From: Saccopteryx bilineata
Taxonomy: Eukaryota > Chordata > Mammalia > Chiroptera > Emballonuridae
NCBI RefSeq assembly: GCF_036850765.1
Contig: NC_089490.1
Span: 289,274,982-289,338,981, forward strand
DNA length: 64,000 bases
Reading direction: 5' to 3'
Below the pieces are notes generated by a model. That model saw only the letters and a list, made by a program, of their open reading frames with translations. It was not told where the DNA came from and did not search any database. This document shows positions 48,686 to 61,797 of this stretch, piece by piece (positions within the stretch are counted from its first letter, which is position 1; each line of letters opens with the position of its first letter). Made by a program: the position numbers and the translations under genes.

Positions 48686-48769
48686 TATTTTAGTGCTTTT
48701 TGCTGTTGGGCAAATGAGTTGGTAAAATTTGTATTTTCTGAGTTGCTCACTTTTATTGTTAAAAATGGC

Positions 48770-49265
48770 TGTTACCCAGGTAAATTGCACTGCCCACGTG
48801 AAACAGCTAATTACCTTCCTGCTTGGGAAGAGCCACTGTTATGCTAATGTTTCTGAAGGAGGGGTTTTCACACCAAAAAGGTTTAAGAAGAAGAAGGAAG
48901 AAGGAAGAAGGAGGCCATATTTTCTGCAGAGTGAGAGCAGGGAGGAAGTGTGCTGAGGAGAAAGAAAGCCAAGATGGCAGGGTGCTAAAGGAGAAGCGAG
49001 TTTGTGCAGAGAGGAGATGGGGAAACAAAGGGGACTGAGGCTGGTGGGAGACTTTGATTCTAGGAATACTCAGAGAAGATTCTCCTGGTTATAGAACTGG
49101 AGAATGTGTGAGTGGGTTTTGGTGCCCTGTGTGTTTTTATTCACCTGCCGGGTGCGAGGCTAGAATAAAGAAATGACCCACCATTTCTCAGCTTCATTGT
49201 TTCTTTACCATCTGTCTGAATCTAATAGGAACTTGCATGTGCCTGGCTGTGATGTCCGCAACTAC
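48770..49265 (+). mobile_element. Probable solo LTR of an endogenous retrovirus
   Basis: The segment starts TGTTACCCAGG. It has an LTR-like mixed composition with purine-rich parts, a polyadenylation signal AATAAA at 49164-49169 preceded by CCGGGTGCGAGGC, and a T-rich downstream region. The repeat TGGC lies directly before 48770 and again at 49266-49269; the match can be extended to TGGCTGT. The 3' end does not show the usual CA, so the edge is uncertain. No viral genes are attached. Confidence 0.5.
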
Positions 49266-49469
49266 TGGCTGTAGAGTTGTAATGTTAGGTTTCATGGTCA
49301 AATGTCTACTACTGAAATAGAACAATCTGAAACTGTATCATGTTTTTACACAACCAATAGAGAGAGAAAAAAAGGAAAAGAAATGAAAAGAGGTTGTGAT
49401 ATCTGTAAAGAAACTATGTATTTCTTTTATACACTCTTACAACTCATATCGGCTCTGAATGATAGAATT

Positions 49470-49930
49470 ATAGAAATCTAGATGGACTCCAGGCTAAAGA
49501 AGCCACCATCTGTGGGAGGAGGTCATCCAGAGCATGTGATTTCCAGCTGATCTGAGAACTGGACCCAAAAATCCAAGACTCCTTACCTGTCCGCTGTGGT
49601 TGGCGAGTGCGTTTGACCCATGGCTCCCACCACAGCAGCAGTTGGCCAGGAAGCAGCCTTGAGCATGTAAGATGTGTTTGAGACTGTCATGACTGAATAT
49701 GGGTAAAGCCTCTATTTACACTCTTAATGATCTGGCAGGCCATGTGGAGATCTATTCAGCTTGCAGAGCCCAAACAAGCCTCGAAAGTGCCCTTTGTTAT
49801 TGATCCTGCCACCAACCCTTTTGGGCAGCTCTCTTCATATTCCTCGTTCTTTGTGTCTGGGTGGTCAAGTTCAGATTTCACTAGGGAAGTTCCCAAGGTC
49901 ACTACCTAACAACAGCTACTCTAAGACAAG
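49470..49930 (+). mobile_element. Possible old LTR
   Basis: A GC-balanced stretch with TTTGAGACTGTCATGACTGA, ACACTCTTAATGATCTGGCA, GGAGATCTATTCAGCTTGCA and GTTATTGATCCTGCCACCAA looks like an old retroviral-type LTR rather than unique DNA. I cannot assign the family, and no terminal repeat was located. Confidence 0.35.
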
Positions 49931-51125
49931 GTTACATTTATAAATAAAAAAGAGCATAAAGACAAGGGGGTAAATAAAGGTCATTCCCCTTACTTTGTGC
50001 TATGCATTATGTCAAGGGAGCTAAGCCAGAGTTCCAAGACTATTCTTGAAATAATGAAATCTTAAAGGAGGGAGAGGTGCATGAGTGCTTCATTATAAAA
50101 CAACAACAAAATAAAGACATAGAAATAAACCAACACAATACAAATATGTCTATGGTAGCATCAATTCTATTTAGTCGTAGACTGGACAAACTGGGTTCTT
50201 ATTTGAACAAGGCAATATACAAACTCACTTTTCTCTGAGCTGTTTTGGGGGCTCCACATGATAAATAGCCCATTCAAAGTCAGCTTATTTATCAAGGGAA
50301 CCCATGGATAGGCAGAGTTTCTGATAAATGGCCAAGCAAATTTCATTCCATTTGCAATAAAAAGATGATTAGAGCAAAGTCTTAAGGGATACTGGAAATC
50401 ATTACATTGCAAAATGACAAATTTTAGGATGTCAAAGTTCTTTACTGCTGCTTAACTCAAATCTAAAAGTCCTGGGTAATAAAGACCTGTCTTAATAGCA
50501 TCATGTGTGAGTATAAACCAGAGTTTTACATCCCTAAAAGCTCCATATGAGTAAAGTAAGATATGACTGCCAAAAAAGCAATGACAATGGAAATGCTTGA
50601 ATAGAAATATAGACAGACAAAGCGGAAATAATACCTCTTCAAAAAGTTCCAAGAATTGTTGAAGAACTTGGAGAAAAGAATAGAAACAGAAAATACTATT
50701 AATTTTCCTGTTTTCATCTGGAATAAGTATCTGTCCGGGACTGCTTGGTATCACAGGGGAAAATGGTACTCAGTGACAAAAATTACAGTTTAAAGTTAGC
50801 CTTCCAACAACTGGAACAGATGAAGGACAAAGTCATCTCTGTGAAAATAGTAAAAGTTTCTTAGTACAAGAAGTGCTATTTTTAAGAAACAGAACAATTT
50901 CATACATGCAGAATGGTAAAATGACAGGAAACTTTAGAATACTCATGTCAATATTGACATTATAAAAAGAAAAAAAAATTTCTCTTATTGCTCTGTTATG
51001 CGTGGGATAAACAATGATTAGTGTTACAGGAGAAAGGCTTGGTTTCTCTTCCAATATCAGATCAATAAAATATATGCCAATGACTGCTTTCATTTCTTTA
51101 ACAGTTCCATTTTGAAATAATCCTC
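49930..51125. other. AT-rich unique sequence
   Basis: No supported gene or transposon. Several 60-100 codon frames occur on the minus strand, without recognisable domains. Confidence 0.4.
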
Positions 51126-52420
51126 ACAATTAGTGATATTCTTTCTTTTTAATAACTTTAGTGAATTATAATTTATGGTCCATAAAATCTACCCATTTTA
51201 AATATACAATTTAATGTGTTGTAATACATTTATGCAGTTGTGCAGCTATACCAAATCCAATTTTAAAACATTTAAATCATCCAGTATGATCCCTAGTGCC
51301 AACTTGTAGTCAGCCAATCCTCAGTCCTACCCCACCTCCAAGCAACCACTGTTGTCTATCTCTGTATGTTGGACTTAGGTACATTTAGTATAAATGGATC
51401 CATACAATATGTAGTCTTTTGATCTGCTTCTTTAAATTAGCGTGCTATATTTGAACCTCATTTAAGTTGTAGCATCAGCAATGCATTCCATTTATATTGC
51501 TGAATAGTATTCTATTGTTTATATATATCACATTCTGTTTATTCATACAGCAGTTGATATACATTTGGATTTTTTACACTTTTTGACTATTCTAAATAAT
51601 ACTGAGTCTTCGAGTCAAATATGTTTTCATTCTCTTGGGAAGATTCATAGGAATAAAATCACTGAGTCATATGTTACAAATACTAAATTCTTTGAAAGAA
51701 AGCATCATACTGTTTTGCAAAGTGACTGTACATTCCTATCAGCAATGTAAAAGGTTTTTAGTTTCCCAAACTCTATTCACCAGTTTCAATTATCTGTCTT
51801 TATTATTTTAACCATTTTAGCGGGGAGGAGTGGTATCTTACTGTGGTTTTAATTTATATTCCTTTAATAGTTAATAATGTTGAGCATAAGTATATCCACA
51901 TGACTCTTAGCCATTTATATGTCTTTTTTGGTAAAATGTCTTCAATTTTGTGTTATTTTTAATTGGCTTTTCTTATCATTGTAATATTTATCTTCATATT
52001 TTGAAAATTAAGAAATATGTGCTGTGAAGATATTTTCTCCAAATATTTTAACTTTCTTAATAGTGTCTTTGAAGTGCAAAAGTTTTTTTTTTTTAATTTT
52101 GAAAATTTTTAATTCATTTCTCTCTCTCTTTTTTTAATATGGTTTGTGCTTTTGGTACTTATACCTTAAAATTTTTGTCTAGTCCAAGGTCACAAAATTT
52201 TTTTCTTAAATTTTCTTCTAAAAGTTTTATTGTTTCAGATATTAAATTTTGGAGCAAGATTCACTTTAAATTTAAAAATTTGTATGATATGAGGTAAGTG
52301 CTAAATCCATCTTTTTGCATGAGGATATCCAATTTTCCCAGCACCATTCGTTGAGAAAAGCTATTCTTTTTTCACTGAATTATCTTGGCACCTTTGTGTA
52401 AGATCAATTGAAGTGGAAGA
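51125..52420 (-). mobile_element. L1M LINE, antisense, about 1.3 kb
   Basis: The plus strand follows inverted old L1 for its whole length: AGTGAATTATAATTTATGGT, 'aatttaatgtgttgtaatacattta', 'ccaagcaaccactgttgtctatc', GGATCCATACAATATGTAGT, CCATTTATATTGCTGAATAG, 'ttctcttgggaagattcataggaat', TATCTTACTGTGGTTTTAAT, 'tattttctccaaatatttt', and 'ccagcaccattcgttgag' followed by GAATTATCTTGGCACCTTTG. It is 5'-truncated and has no open frame. Confidence 0.85.
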
Positions 52421-55400
52421 TGAGAGATTCCACACACTATGAATATTTTAGCATCTTTTTTCCCCCTTAATATAGGCCATATCTTTCAGGGAACAAGGAA
52501 TAAAATTAATGAATCAGAAATATTATCTCTCTCATATCCACAGTACCTCTAAAGTCACAGTGGCCCAGAATTAAATAAAAGCCTGCCTAATCAAAATTTA
52601 CTGTTTAGTTATTTAGCATTAATTGTTGGGTGAAGATAACAGAGAACATTATTTGAAAACTAATTTTCAATGTCTTAATTTTTAAAAGGTCCTTTGTTAG
52701 TAAATTTTGTCTGAAGTTTCTTTTTCTTTTGTTTTGTTTTTGTCTTTTTTGCTAATGCAGTGTTTAGAAATAGAACATACTTTTATTACATTATCTCACT
52801 TCTTACTATATTTCCTTCCTGTATCTACCATTTAGTAGATTAATTATGTGTTGACACAGTTTGTGATAAAAGCTGTGGTCCATATGGTAATAAGAGGACA
52901 GGGTGTAATGGATAGTGCTTTTTAAAGTATTTTTGCTAAGAGCTGCTACTTATGGTTGCCAAGTGTGAGATAGTACCCAAGTTAAGGTAGTCCTCAGGGA
53001 ATGGAGGGTGATCTTTAATATTACAGGAAAGAAAGCTGACTCTGAACTACTGTTATAGCAGCTTAATAGTTCCCAGTGGGAGATAGTTACAGAATTTATT
53101 TCTTATATGATGATTTGGGAAATGTCATGCTTGTACCCATGTCATGAAGAAAAAACTTATTCAGAATAAACCATTCACTGATAGAGAGTAATTTGAATGT
53201 TATACATAAAGTTTACTGGAGAGAAAATTCTTTAATGCCTCTCATTGGCTGAAAACTTAGTGTTCTAAACAAAAGGAAAATGCAAATTTATTGGTAAATC
53301 AAGTGTCAGGATTAAATCAGTAAAGAAGACAAATAAAGTTATGGGAAGCCAGAAAGTAAAATTAAAGAAGAAAGGAAAGAGGAAAAGAAGGTAGAAAGGA
53401 AGAGAGGGAGAGAGGGATGGAAGAAAAATGAAAGAATGACAACTGCATGTTTGATAATGACATGAATGTTGTGACTGTGTAGATTGATGTAGTCATAGCT
53501 TTTGTTTTGTTCAGATCTTCCTGTTTTCACTCTTTCAGCGTTGTCTACTCACTGGGATTCTTGTCTTGGACATGTGGGAAGATATGTCTAATAGTCAGTA
53601 GCAAATACAACACAAGAAATTGCTTGAAAGTACTTGATGATTGGAGCTTGCTTATTTGCTACTCTTTGGACCACTGCCACACTTTCATGGACTGTGTGAG
53701 TGTGTATGAGTGTAGTCAGTGTTCTGATGAATAGAGACATAAGGAATATGTGTGTCTTCCTGCCTGAGACATTTTAGACCAGTCATACACAGCTATTGCA
53801 ACTTTGGCAATAATCAGCTGTAATCCAGCCCCTCTAATTTACCCCAGAACAATTTTTTTACTTACAGAATTATAAGCTAAACAAAGGGTTGTAGTTTTCA
53901 ACCATTATAAAAATTAGGCATCTGTGATTTGTTATGTAGCAAATGCTAACACGAATTTCTTATTTTCGGTGAATATTATGGGATAGTTAGGTACTTTTAA
54001 AGAAAGTGTTCAGTAAGTTATACATTTATATTGAGAAACTATAATTTTTCATCTTACCTATGTAGTTGATAACTTGATTGATTATTTTAATATTGACTGT
54101 GTAATACAGTATGCTAAGAGAAAAAATTCAGCACTCTTAATTTTAGAACATTTTAAAATCCTTTATACATAGGACCAACAATAATTTCATATTAATAACT
54201 AAGCAATCATAAGATTTCATGCATAGTGTAATTGGCTTAAATGAAAATCTTCATTGGCAGGTTATAAATATATGAACAAAAACAGTAATGGTAAAAACAG
54301 CACAAAACATTGTTCCTTTTTCTAAGTTTCAAATTATCAATTTAATTATACTTAGCCTGAAAATATATATATATATAATTATCTTTTTTGTTTAATCACA
54401 TTCTGATACACATATTGGAAAAGGAAGTTGTTACTTGAAGTTTTTCAGCCACTTAGTGGAATTATGTGGAGTATATTTGTGTATTTACAAAGTTAGAGGA
54501 AATGGTAAAGAATGACGGTGTTTTGAAATACTAGTTATTTAAGATGTGTAGAATGAAATCAAAACAAATAATCTCTGTGAATTATGAAACAGTAGCTATA
54601 TGTTTCTCAAGTCTGGTCACATTCTATCAAAATTTGTACTTTAGTAATAAATCACCTTCCTTAGAATGTTCCTTTTTCTTTTATTTTCCTGTAGTGCTTA
54701 CATTCAATCAGAAGTGATTCCTTAAAAATCATTTTCAATCTTCTGAATTTCAGAATATATTGTACTAATCAGCTATTAGCTCTCTTGAAATACTTGTGGA
54801 ATATTTTAGGAAAATATAATAAAAGAGACATAGGTAAAGAGAACAGAAAAAACAGCAAAATAAAAATGCATTTATTTTCATAGCATTTTACTAGAAATAC
54901 AACTGGTTACTAACTAAATGTCCATTCTTTGCTATCAAAGTGGCAGAGATAAAATAAGCAGAAAGCTGGGATATGAAGAAGAAGAGAGACCCTGAAAGTG
55001 TGTAATTCAAGGTAAGTGTTTACTTGTTTTTATGTTTGAACAGGCAATATAGGTATATAGAAAACTATTGAAAATGCACAAAATGATGTATGGGGAACAG
55101 TTTCTTTCTACTCTGAATCCTAATATTCAGGTTTTCCTCCCAAAAGACAATCAGTGTTACTGTCTTTGATATGTTTTTTGTTTTATTTCTTAAAAGAGAT
55201 ATCTGAGTTCTTATAGTTCAGATTTTCTCTTTATATAGCCAAAAAATAGTTTTCTGTGCCAAAGAAGCCAAACTCATATATTTTTAGTAGGATTTTGATG
55301 GAGCAAAAATCATGGGAATTCTATGTTTTTGATCTAATAGATAAAATAAAACCATGCTTCTCTAACATCCTCAATGTTTATAAAATCCATAAAGATTGTC

Positions 55401-56060
55401 CCAGAGCCCAGCGAGGACTCTATATTTCTCATGTCATTCAATTGTTGACCTCAAGAGCTAAAAGAAACCTAGTAGCTTTCAAAATAAGCTTTCTCTTAAA
55501 GTCAATTCAAGGTTTTTGATTCTATATAAATTACCTTGAGTAGTTTCTCTTGGTTTTGAGGAGCAAACATTACAAATATCCTATGCATTATACCTTACAA
55601 TAAAGCCATTTATCTTTGGCTTTTATAGAAAGCCATGAAAGTCTATTTTTTAAATTATTTGTTAACAAAATTTTTCCAAATCACTCTTTCCTCAGTTGTC
55701 ACATGATTATATCTCTCTTCCTGCTGCCATGACATAAAGTCCTCCCTGTGAAAGGAGTCTACCTTACCATTCAGTGAGATCAGGTTTGATCATGTAATTC
55801 TTTCTGAGGACCATCACATGTTTGTACCATTGGCCTTCCATCTTCTTCCTCCTCCTGAGAATCACTTCACAGTTCTGTTTGGGCCTGTTTATTCAGTTTG
55901 GTTTCTGACTTATAGACAAAGAACTGAGTTATAATCAACTCAAAAGAAACAATGAAATCAGACATAAACCACTAGATATGGAATGTCCTACCATCCAAAA
56001 GGAATTGACTTGAAAGTTTATCTGAAAAAAGAGGAAGGGCTTTTATCTAATGATAATGTG
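52420..56060. other. AT-rich sequence without assigned features
   Basis: No gene is supported. A purine-rich simple stretch lies at 53355-53425. 55690-55920 has an LTR-like texture (CTGCTGCCATGACATAAAGT), but the match is weak. Confidence 0.4.
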
Positions 56061-56074
56061 GACTATAGTTTAGC

Positions 56075-56265
56075 AAATATTAATTCCCCTTCACCTCTGA
56101 TAAGTGTATGAGTTTTATTTCCACACTCCGATAATGGCTTGATCACATGACTTGGGAAAATAGCAAACTTGATGTAAGCAAAATATAAGCTTGAAATGTG
56201 CTTGTTCAAGGGAGCTTATGTTGTATTTCTTCCACTGTCTTGAGAATAGAATCTGAAAAAATCCA
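56075..56265 (+). mobile_element. MLT1-like LTR fragment
   Basis: GATCACATGACTTGGGAAAA, 'tagcaaacttgatgtaagcaaaatataagcttgaaatgtgcttg' and 'gttgtatttcttccactgtc' fit the 5' half of an MLT1-type LTR. It is cut short by the SINE that follows. Confidence 0.5.
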
Positions 56266-56289
56266 GGACTCTTTTTGAGCCCTTACAAA

Positions 56290-56666
56290 AACTTTTATTA
56301 TTATTATTATTTTAGTGAGAAAAGAGAGAGAGAGAGGTACAGACATAAAGGAAGAGAGAGATGAGAAGCATAAATTCTTTGTTGTAGCACCTTAGTTGTT
56401 CATTGATTGCTTTCTCATATGGTATTTGACTGGGGGGGCTCCAGCTGCGCCAGTGACCTCATGCTCAAACCAGTAACCTTGGACTTCAAGCCAGTGAATT
56501 TTGGGCTCAAGCCAGAGACCATGGGGTCATGTCTAGGATCCCATGCTCAAGCTGGCAACCCCATGCTCCAGTTGGTAAGCCTGCACTCAAGCCAGTGACC
56601 TTGGGATTTTGAACAAGGGTGTTCAGCATCCCAGGCCAAAGCTGGTCAGGCACCACCTAGTCAGGT
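56290..56666 (-). mobile_element. Type C-related SINE with extra internal units
   Basis: The tail and the 'tgatgcttctcatct'-like and CATATGAGAAAGCAATCAAT segments are at the left. The head-like GCACCTGACTAGGTGGTGCC is at the right. Between them the short unit of the kind 'gctcaagccagtgaccttgg' is repeated about eight times (56450-56600) with variation, more than in the other type C copies. The element is old and has no clear target duplication. Confidence 0.8.
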
Positions 56667-58429
56667 GCAAGGACTACATTTTTGACCAGACTTCACTCAA
56701 CCTCCTTTAAGACCTCTTTTTTGACTAGGCCTTTTCCTTAACCTTGGCCTTGCTGGCTAAGCCCAGTTTCTTTTCTTTCTTTTTTTTAAAATAATTCTGT
56801 TAAGAAAATTAATGGAGAATCTCTCTCCCTTTTATTTCTAATCAAGCTCTTCTTACCTCACCCTTGATATCTTATCAAGTTTCTCTCTTCTTCCACCCTT
56901 AATACCTAACCAATTTTCTCATAGTAATTTTCTATTCATTGACTGTTTACCTTGCCTGTTGGCTATATCACCAGCTGTCTATGTGTGTTCAGAGGTGAAT
57001 TCAGTATCTCTTCCCTGTTTCAATGGTGTTGAAGAAACTTTCCCTTGATTGTTTAACTAATTTGATAAAAATTTATTTTCACAGTAGCCCCCTGGTTATA
57101 GGAAAAATATGGAGCAGAGCCACCCCACACGAATGATAAGACTCTAACTTGAAACTAAGCCCCATATGACATGCATACCTTCAGCCTAAACTAAGATGTC
57201 CCAATTTCTCAATAGAAAAAAAAAATTGTTTTATGTGACTGAGTTATAAGGAGAGGTTTTTTTTTTTTGCCCAACGGTGGCTTATTGACATAGAAACCTG
57301 ATGTATTAATGGTAATATAAAAGAAACAATTTAGCTTTTAAATCAAAATGAAATTTTAAATAATCATACTAGGGATTTCCTTATGAAATGAATTTATAAG
57401 GAATAATCATTAAACTTACAATAAGATATATGGATGTCCAAAATAAATAATATTTTGGAATAATATTTGCTTAATGAAGACTACCCAGGAAATTTTGTCT
57501 CAAATGTTTCATTCTCAAAAATTGTGGATGTTTTAATATACATTTTATAAAATAAGGGTCTTCTTATGCATTATGATATTGGGCAATTGATGAGATTTTC
57601 AATGAAAATAGTTTTTTTAAAGTGTCTTAAGTCAAGGGTATAATTTATTTGAGTTTTATTTTACTAAGAGTATAATCAGTTAAATTAAAAATGAACTAAT
57701 CTTGAGTAAACACCTTAAACTTATCTGGTCTGGGGCTTTTCTTCAAGCAGAAAGGTTAAACAGTATTATTTTACAATCCTTGCCCAGTCAAGAAATTATA
57801 AATCTTAGTATTTACTATGAGTACTTAGTGGGTATAGAATTATAGGTTTTACATGGACACAGAGATATATAATATAATATCTGATCTTAAAGGGTTACAA
57901 TATAGATAGGTAGGGAAAACCAGAACAGACTATTGTAGAGTAAAAAAGTAAATCACAATTACAAAAATTTTCTGCATTCAGTTTAAGAAGATAAAGAAAG
58001 AATAACTACTCATATACTTAGCTTTCAGAAAATTTTCTCTATATTCACTCAGGATTGGAATAATACCTGGAATTTTAATACATCACAGTCAAACTACAGT
58101 ATTGATACTTTGGCTTAATGAACTACCCTTTATTGAGAATCCTTCTTCTTGCATTATCAGATAAAATGAAGGTAATTTTTTGTATTTGAAGAGCAATTTT
58201 ATTATATTTTCTTCTAAAAACTTATTAAAATTTCATACTGCTCAATAAGTAAAAAATAATGAGTTTCTATTATTTTCTATGACATGTTATATTAATTGTA
58301 AACCATTTTTCTATTGTATTTCTTGTTCTCACAATATAAGTAAAAGGATATTGAGGAAACTAAAAAGTCATTGATGAATTCTAATATTTTTAAGGTAATA
58401 TTACTTACATTTAAACATTAAACTTTGTA
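56666..58429. other. AT-rich unique sequence
   Basis: Nothing assigned. 57100-57220 (CAGAGCCACCCCACACGAAT, then ATGACATGCATACCTTCAGC) could be the remnant of an old repeat. Confidence 0.4.
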
Positions 58430-58444
58430 TTATCTTAAATGTTT

Positions 58445-58813
58445 CTTTTTCCCTCTTCTTTTCAAATGAGAAGAGGGAAGATAGAGAGACAGATTCCCTC
58501 ATGTACCCTGACAGGGATCCACCCAGCAGCTCCTATCTGGGGTCAATGCTATGCCCATCTGCGGCCATGCTTGCAACCCAGTTATTTTTGGCACTTGAGA
58601 AAGAGGCTCCACAGAGTTATCCTCAGTGCCCAGGGCCAATGCACTTGACTCAATTGAGCCATGGCTGTGGGAGAGGAAGAGAGAGCAGAAGAGAGAGAAG
58701 TGGGCAGGGTGGAGAAGTAGATGGCCACTTCTTCTGTGTGCCCTGACCGAGAATTGAAACTGGGACATCCATTCACTGTGTCAACTCTCTATTTAAGCCA
58801 ACTGGCCAAGGTC
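58445..58813 (-). mobile_element. Type D tRNA-derived SINE
   Basis: A degenerate head at the right end (GACCTTGGCCAGTTGGCTTA), the cttctcc segment, GGCTCAATTGAGTCAAGTGC, a central part with CAAGCATGGCCGCAGATGGG and a terminal block near 58470. A perfect 15-bp duplication TTATCTTAAATGTTT lies at 58430-58444 and 58814-58828, notable for a copy this diverged. Confidence 0.88.
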
Positions 58814-58829
58814 TTATCTTAAATGTTTA

Positions 58830-60180
58830 TTATATCTTTATTCTTAAATGTGATTTAGAAGGAATCATGCCCTTCACTCACAATGTGAGTGACAGAGTAA
58901 AAATATTGGACAGAGAGGTTTCATGCACAGCACAGATAAAATGTTCAATGATTTAGATGTATGTAGGAGACTTTAACACCTCTATAAAATAGCTGTCATC
59001 TACAGGTTAGTGAGGTGATATTCATTAGACTAAGGATATTATGGAAATTAGTTTTTTACATGTTTTTGGAATATCTCTTCAAATTCAGACACTAGATGAT
59101 TGAACATTCTCTCCTGATCCCATACCTTTAAGTATTTATGTTCTATTAGCAAATGTGCATTCCTCTAAGTATAAAGCCCTTTGTCTTAGTCTATTATGCT
59201 TGAGGAATTATTTCTAACACCAAAACTTATTGCTTTCTTTATTACTTAAAATTTTCCACTGTCTCAAATTCTGCGAGGTTTACTTCCTTACTCTCTTTCT
59301 CTGTTGTGATGGACATTATGTTATTTCTTTTAATTATACAAATAAAATTAATCCACTGCCTTAAAAATTACAACCAATTCTGTTTCTACTAACTCCTAAA
59401 TCCCATTTACTCCACTGATTAAAAACTATGAGTTTTCTGATAATTTTGTTACTGATCTTGGTTTCAATCTTGTCTTAAACATGTATGGTTTGAATAGTTC
59501 ATTAGTTTCCCTCAAATGGTGCCATAATGGAGATATTACTCTGCAACACACTTTCTCACTTAAAATATATTTTGTCTCCTTAATTTGTCAATACAAGCAT
59601 GAAATAGCTATAAAAGTATATCTTTAAGATATAAACTAAGAAGTGTCTTTTAATCAAGTGCACTTTATGTGTGAATAAATGCAGGCATGTTGCCCATCAG
59701 TGTAACTTATGAATATATTTCATGACCAATTCTTTTTGAGAATACCCACTTTATCAAACATTATAATTATTTTTATGTAATTTTTGACTAATGGATATTT
59801 GGACTGTTTTGTTTTCTCTACTTTTCATGTGACTGAAAACGTATCTTATTTTTTTTTTCTTTGTGATTTACTTACTTATATCTTTGTTCTTTCTTTTTCT
59901 GGCTTTTTATTTTTATTGTTTTATTTTACTTACATATATTTTTACATATCTTATTTTACATATTTTATTGTTTTATTTTACTTACATATATTTTTACATA
60001 TCACTATTTATTTTAGATACTCATCATTACACTACTTTACAAAATGCATGTGGTAAGTGATGTCTTTGGTTATATTTAACTGTATATTTAATATATCTTT
60101 GTTAATTCTGAAGTTGTAAAATTTATCTATTTTTAAAATAATTTTGTTCACACATCACACATCTTGAAATGGCCTAGTTA
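58830..60180. other. AT-rich sequence, possible L1 remnant
   Basis: 59660-59830 weakly resembles inverted old L1 (TGACTAATGGATATTTGGAC). No gene is supported. Confidence 0.35.
59911..60003. repeat. 52-bp period tandem duplication (partial)
   Basis: The segment TTTTATTGTTTTATTTTACT onward at 59911 recurs at 59963 and matches for about 41 bp. The second unit is incomplete. Confidence 0.9.
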
Positions 60181-60195
60181 AAAATGTGTGTGTGG

Positions 60196-60374
60196 CCTGA
60201 CCTGTGGTGGCGCAGTGGGTAAAGCGTCGACCTGGAAATGCTGAGGTCGCCGGTTCAAAACCCTGGGCTTGCCTGGTCAAGGCACATATGGGAGTTGATG
60301 CTTCCAGCTCCTCCCCCCTGTCTTTCTCTCTCCCTCTCTCTCTCCTCTCTAAAATGAATAAAAAAAAATTAAAA
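60196..60374 (+). mobile_element. Type B tRNA-derived SINE
   Basis: Starts GCCTGACCTGTGGTGGCGCA, B box GGTTCAAAACCC, GCACATATGGGAGTTGATGC, a CT tract and an A tail. The duplication AAAAATGTGTGTGTG lies at 60181-60195 and 60375-60389. One of the least diverged type B copies. Confidence 0.96.
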
Positions 60375-60389
60375 AAAAATGTGTGTGTG

Positions 60390-61395
60390 TATGTGTGTAT
60401 ATTTGATCATGTCCTTGATACATACATGTACTTTGAAAGGTTTCTGGCCTTTATTGACACATAACTATATTGATTTTAACAATACTATATTGCTTTAGTA
60501 ACTGAAAAAGAAATATATTTTCAAATAACCTTATTCTGCATAATTTTATAACAATTATTTTACATGTATTAATTCATATAAATTTTATAGAACCATTTCA
60601 TTAAAAACTATTTAATTCGTACCAAAATTCATAGAATATTTTGGGTTAATTTATTTTTGAGTTCTTAAAAATCTGTTAATAAGATATCTTCTTTTGCAGG
60701 TGATATTTTAAATTCTTCAGGATTACTTTATCCATAAATATATGAATACTTTCAATTTTTACAGCTAAGTACTTAGTATATCATTCATTGTGAATAGGCA
60801 TATTTCTCTATTTAGTTTTCTAGTTGGTTTATGGATGAATAAATATAATTTTGGGTTTTATATATAATTTTCATTAGATTAAAGATGTATCATTTCTTAC
60901 CTTGAAATTTCTAAGTATATGAGTATATACTCTGCCAATATTAACATTATGACATTATAACTTACCTTTTTTACTTATTCTTTGCATTTTTATTACATTG
61001 TCCAGACCACCATTAGAAAGTAAGTATTGTTCAAACTTTAATAGAAAAGCTTATACTATTTTTAAATAGATAATATTTGTGCTATAATTTTTCATGAATA
61101 AAAATTTTACCAATTTTGATAAATATCTTATATTTCTAATTTTTAGCAGACATGTATTTGATTGCTTTTTAAGGTACAGAATACATATTATATGTCAAAT
61201 GTGACTTTTTGGCATTAATGGTGATGATCACATTGCTTTTCTTCTTTAATCAAAATGTTAAATTACATAATGTGTGCTGATATTGATCGTCCTTCATTTC
61301 CTTAATAAAACCTGATGTGATATACAGGTTTGCAGGGTATCTGTCTTATATGCTCATATTTTTTCAATATCTAAACACATACATGGTTGTGATAA
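60390..61395. other. AT-rich unique sequence
   Basis: Nothing recognised. Confidence 0.45.
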
Positions 61396-61399
61396 ATAT

Positions 61400-61797
61400 A
61401 TACATACATGCAAGACACAAACTCTCTCTGTAACTTGATGCTGGGAAGGATGAGAGAAGTTTTCAGCTGTCAACCCCTTCATGGATCACCACAGCTATAC
61501 TCTTAGAGTAAGGGTCAATAACTATTCAATCATTGATAATGGCCCGAGTAAGAAGGTCCGACCATTTGGCCCAATATGGGACAACTGAGTATAACTATTT
61601 CTTTCAGAGTGCCCTCGTGGGTTCATCTGAGCCTGTTGTTTAAGTGTACATCATACTTGAACTCTTCCCCCTGCAAATCCTACTTTTTAATTTTTATTCC
61701 TCATGTAGGAGTTGATTCTAAGAGCACTTTCCAGTAAACATTCTACCCAGTAACCTCCATCTCAGGGTCTTCTTCCCAAAAAACCCAACTTATGAGA
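61400..61797 (+). mobile_element. MLT2-like LTR (ERVL), ancient
   Basis: The 3' half is diagnostic to my eye: GTGGGTTCATCTGAGCCTGT, 'gaactcttccccctgcaaatcctac', CTAAGAGCACTTTCCAGTAA, 'acattctacccagtaacctccatctcagggtcttcttccc', then AACCCAACTTATGAGA. The 5' edge is approximate. The following bases look like the start of the internal region rather than flanking DNA. Confidence 0.7.
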
